From CTSoil-075 sp964292325 (GTDB taxonomy: Bacteria > Bacillota > Negativicutes > DSM-13327): a DNA stretch of 5,256 bases. Positions 5,204 through 5,256 of the stretch are shown piece by piece. The DNA is taken from assembly GCA_964292325.1 (NCBI GenBank), contig CAXYVG010000171.1:1-5256 (forward strand). The letters run 5' to 3'. The position numbers and the translations under genes were made by a program. Within the stretch, counting starts at the first letter, position 1. Each line of letters opens with the position of its first letter. The notes below the pieces were generated by a model that searched no databases, was not told the origin of the DNA, and saw only the letters and a list, made by a program, of their open reading frames with translations.

Positions 5204-5256
5204 TTTCGCATCTCCTTTCTATGTACTCTATTTATACTTCTTCATTTAATTTTTCA

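Overview
The window is AT-rich Gram-positive-type DNA with strong AGGAGG-like ribosome binding sites and an anaerobe's gene content. It looks like a low-GC Bacillota (Firmicutes) chromosome. A fused ferredoxin-nitroreductase, an HtpX of the anaerobic-clostridial type and the HxlR regulator would fit a Negativicutes/Sporomusaceae-like or clostridial anaerobe. The genus is inferred, not demonstrated.

Layout: (1) Positions 1-550 hold a leftward pair: an HxlR-type redox-type regulator, followed 21 bp later by the first 29 codons of a gene starting with a signal peptide. The pair is divergent from a rightward ferredoxin-nitroreductase gene (548-1360). A 25-bp near-perfect palindrome (462-486) lies between the divergent genes and is the likely HxlR operator. 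(2) Positions 1361-2210 hold a complete type II toxin-antitoxin operon of the Phd/YefM plus RelE/ParE type, with an ATGA overlap. It has its own extended -10 promoter buried in a 35-bp palindrome. It is flanked on the left by a small REP-like hairpin sequence and on the right by a strong hairpin. (3) Positions 2207-2912 carry no intact gene. They hold the last 58 codons of a broken leftward MocR/aminotransferase-like gene, then three separate inverted repeats and a 12-bp palindrome, ending in the htpX leader. (4) Positions 2913-3776 are htpX, a membrane zinc metalloprotease. (5) Positions 3777-4006 hold two hairpins, at least one of them a likely terminator between convergent genes. (6) Positions 4007-5203 are a leftward 12-TM major facilitator transporter of the fosmidomycin-resistance (Fsr) type, with a GTG start.

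The first module looks like a regulator-controlled oxidoreductase unit, a common arrangement for HxlR regulators sensing electrophiles or redox-active compounds. The toxin-antitoxin pair and the gene remnant mark positions 1361-2900 as a plastic, insertion-prone segment between housekeeping or stress genes. I see no clear new multi-gene system. The most informative leads are the two operators, the broken MocR gene and the row of unexplained inverted repeats upstream of htpX.
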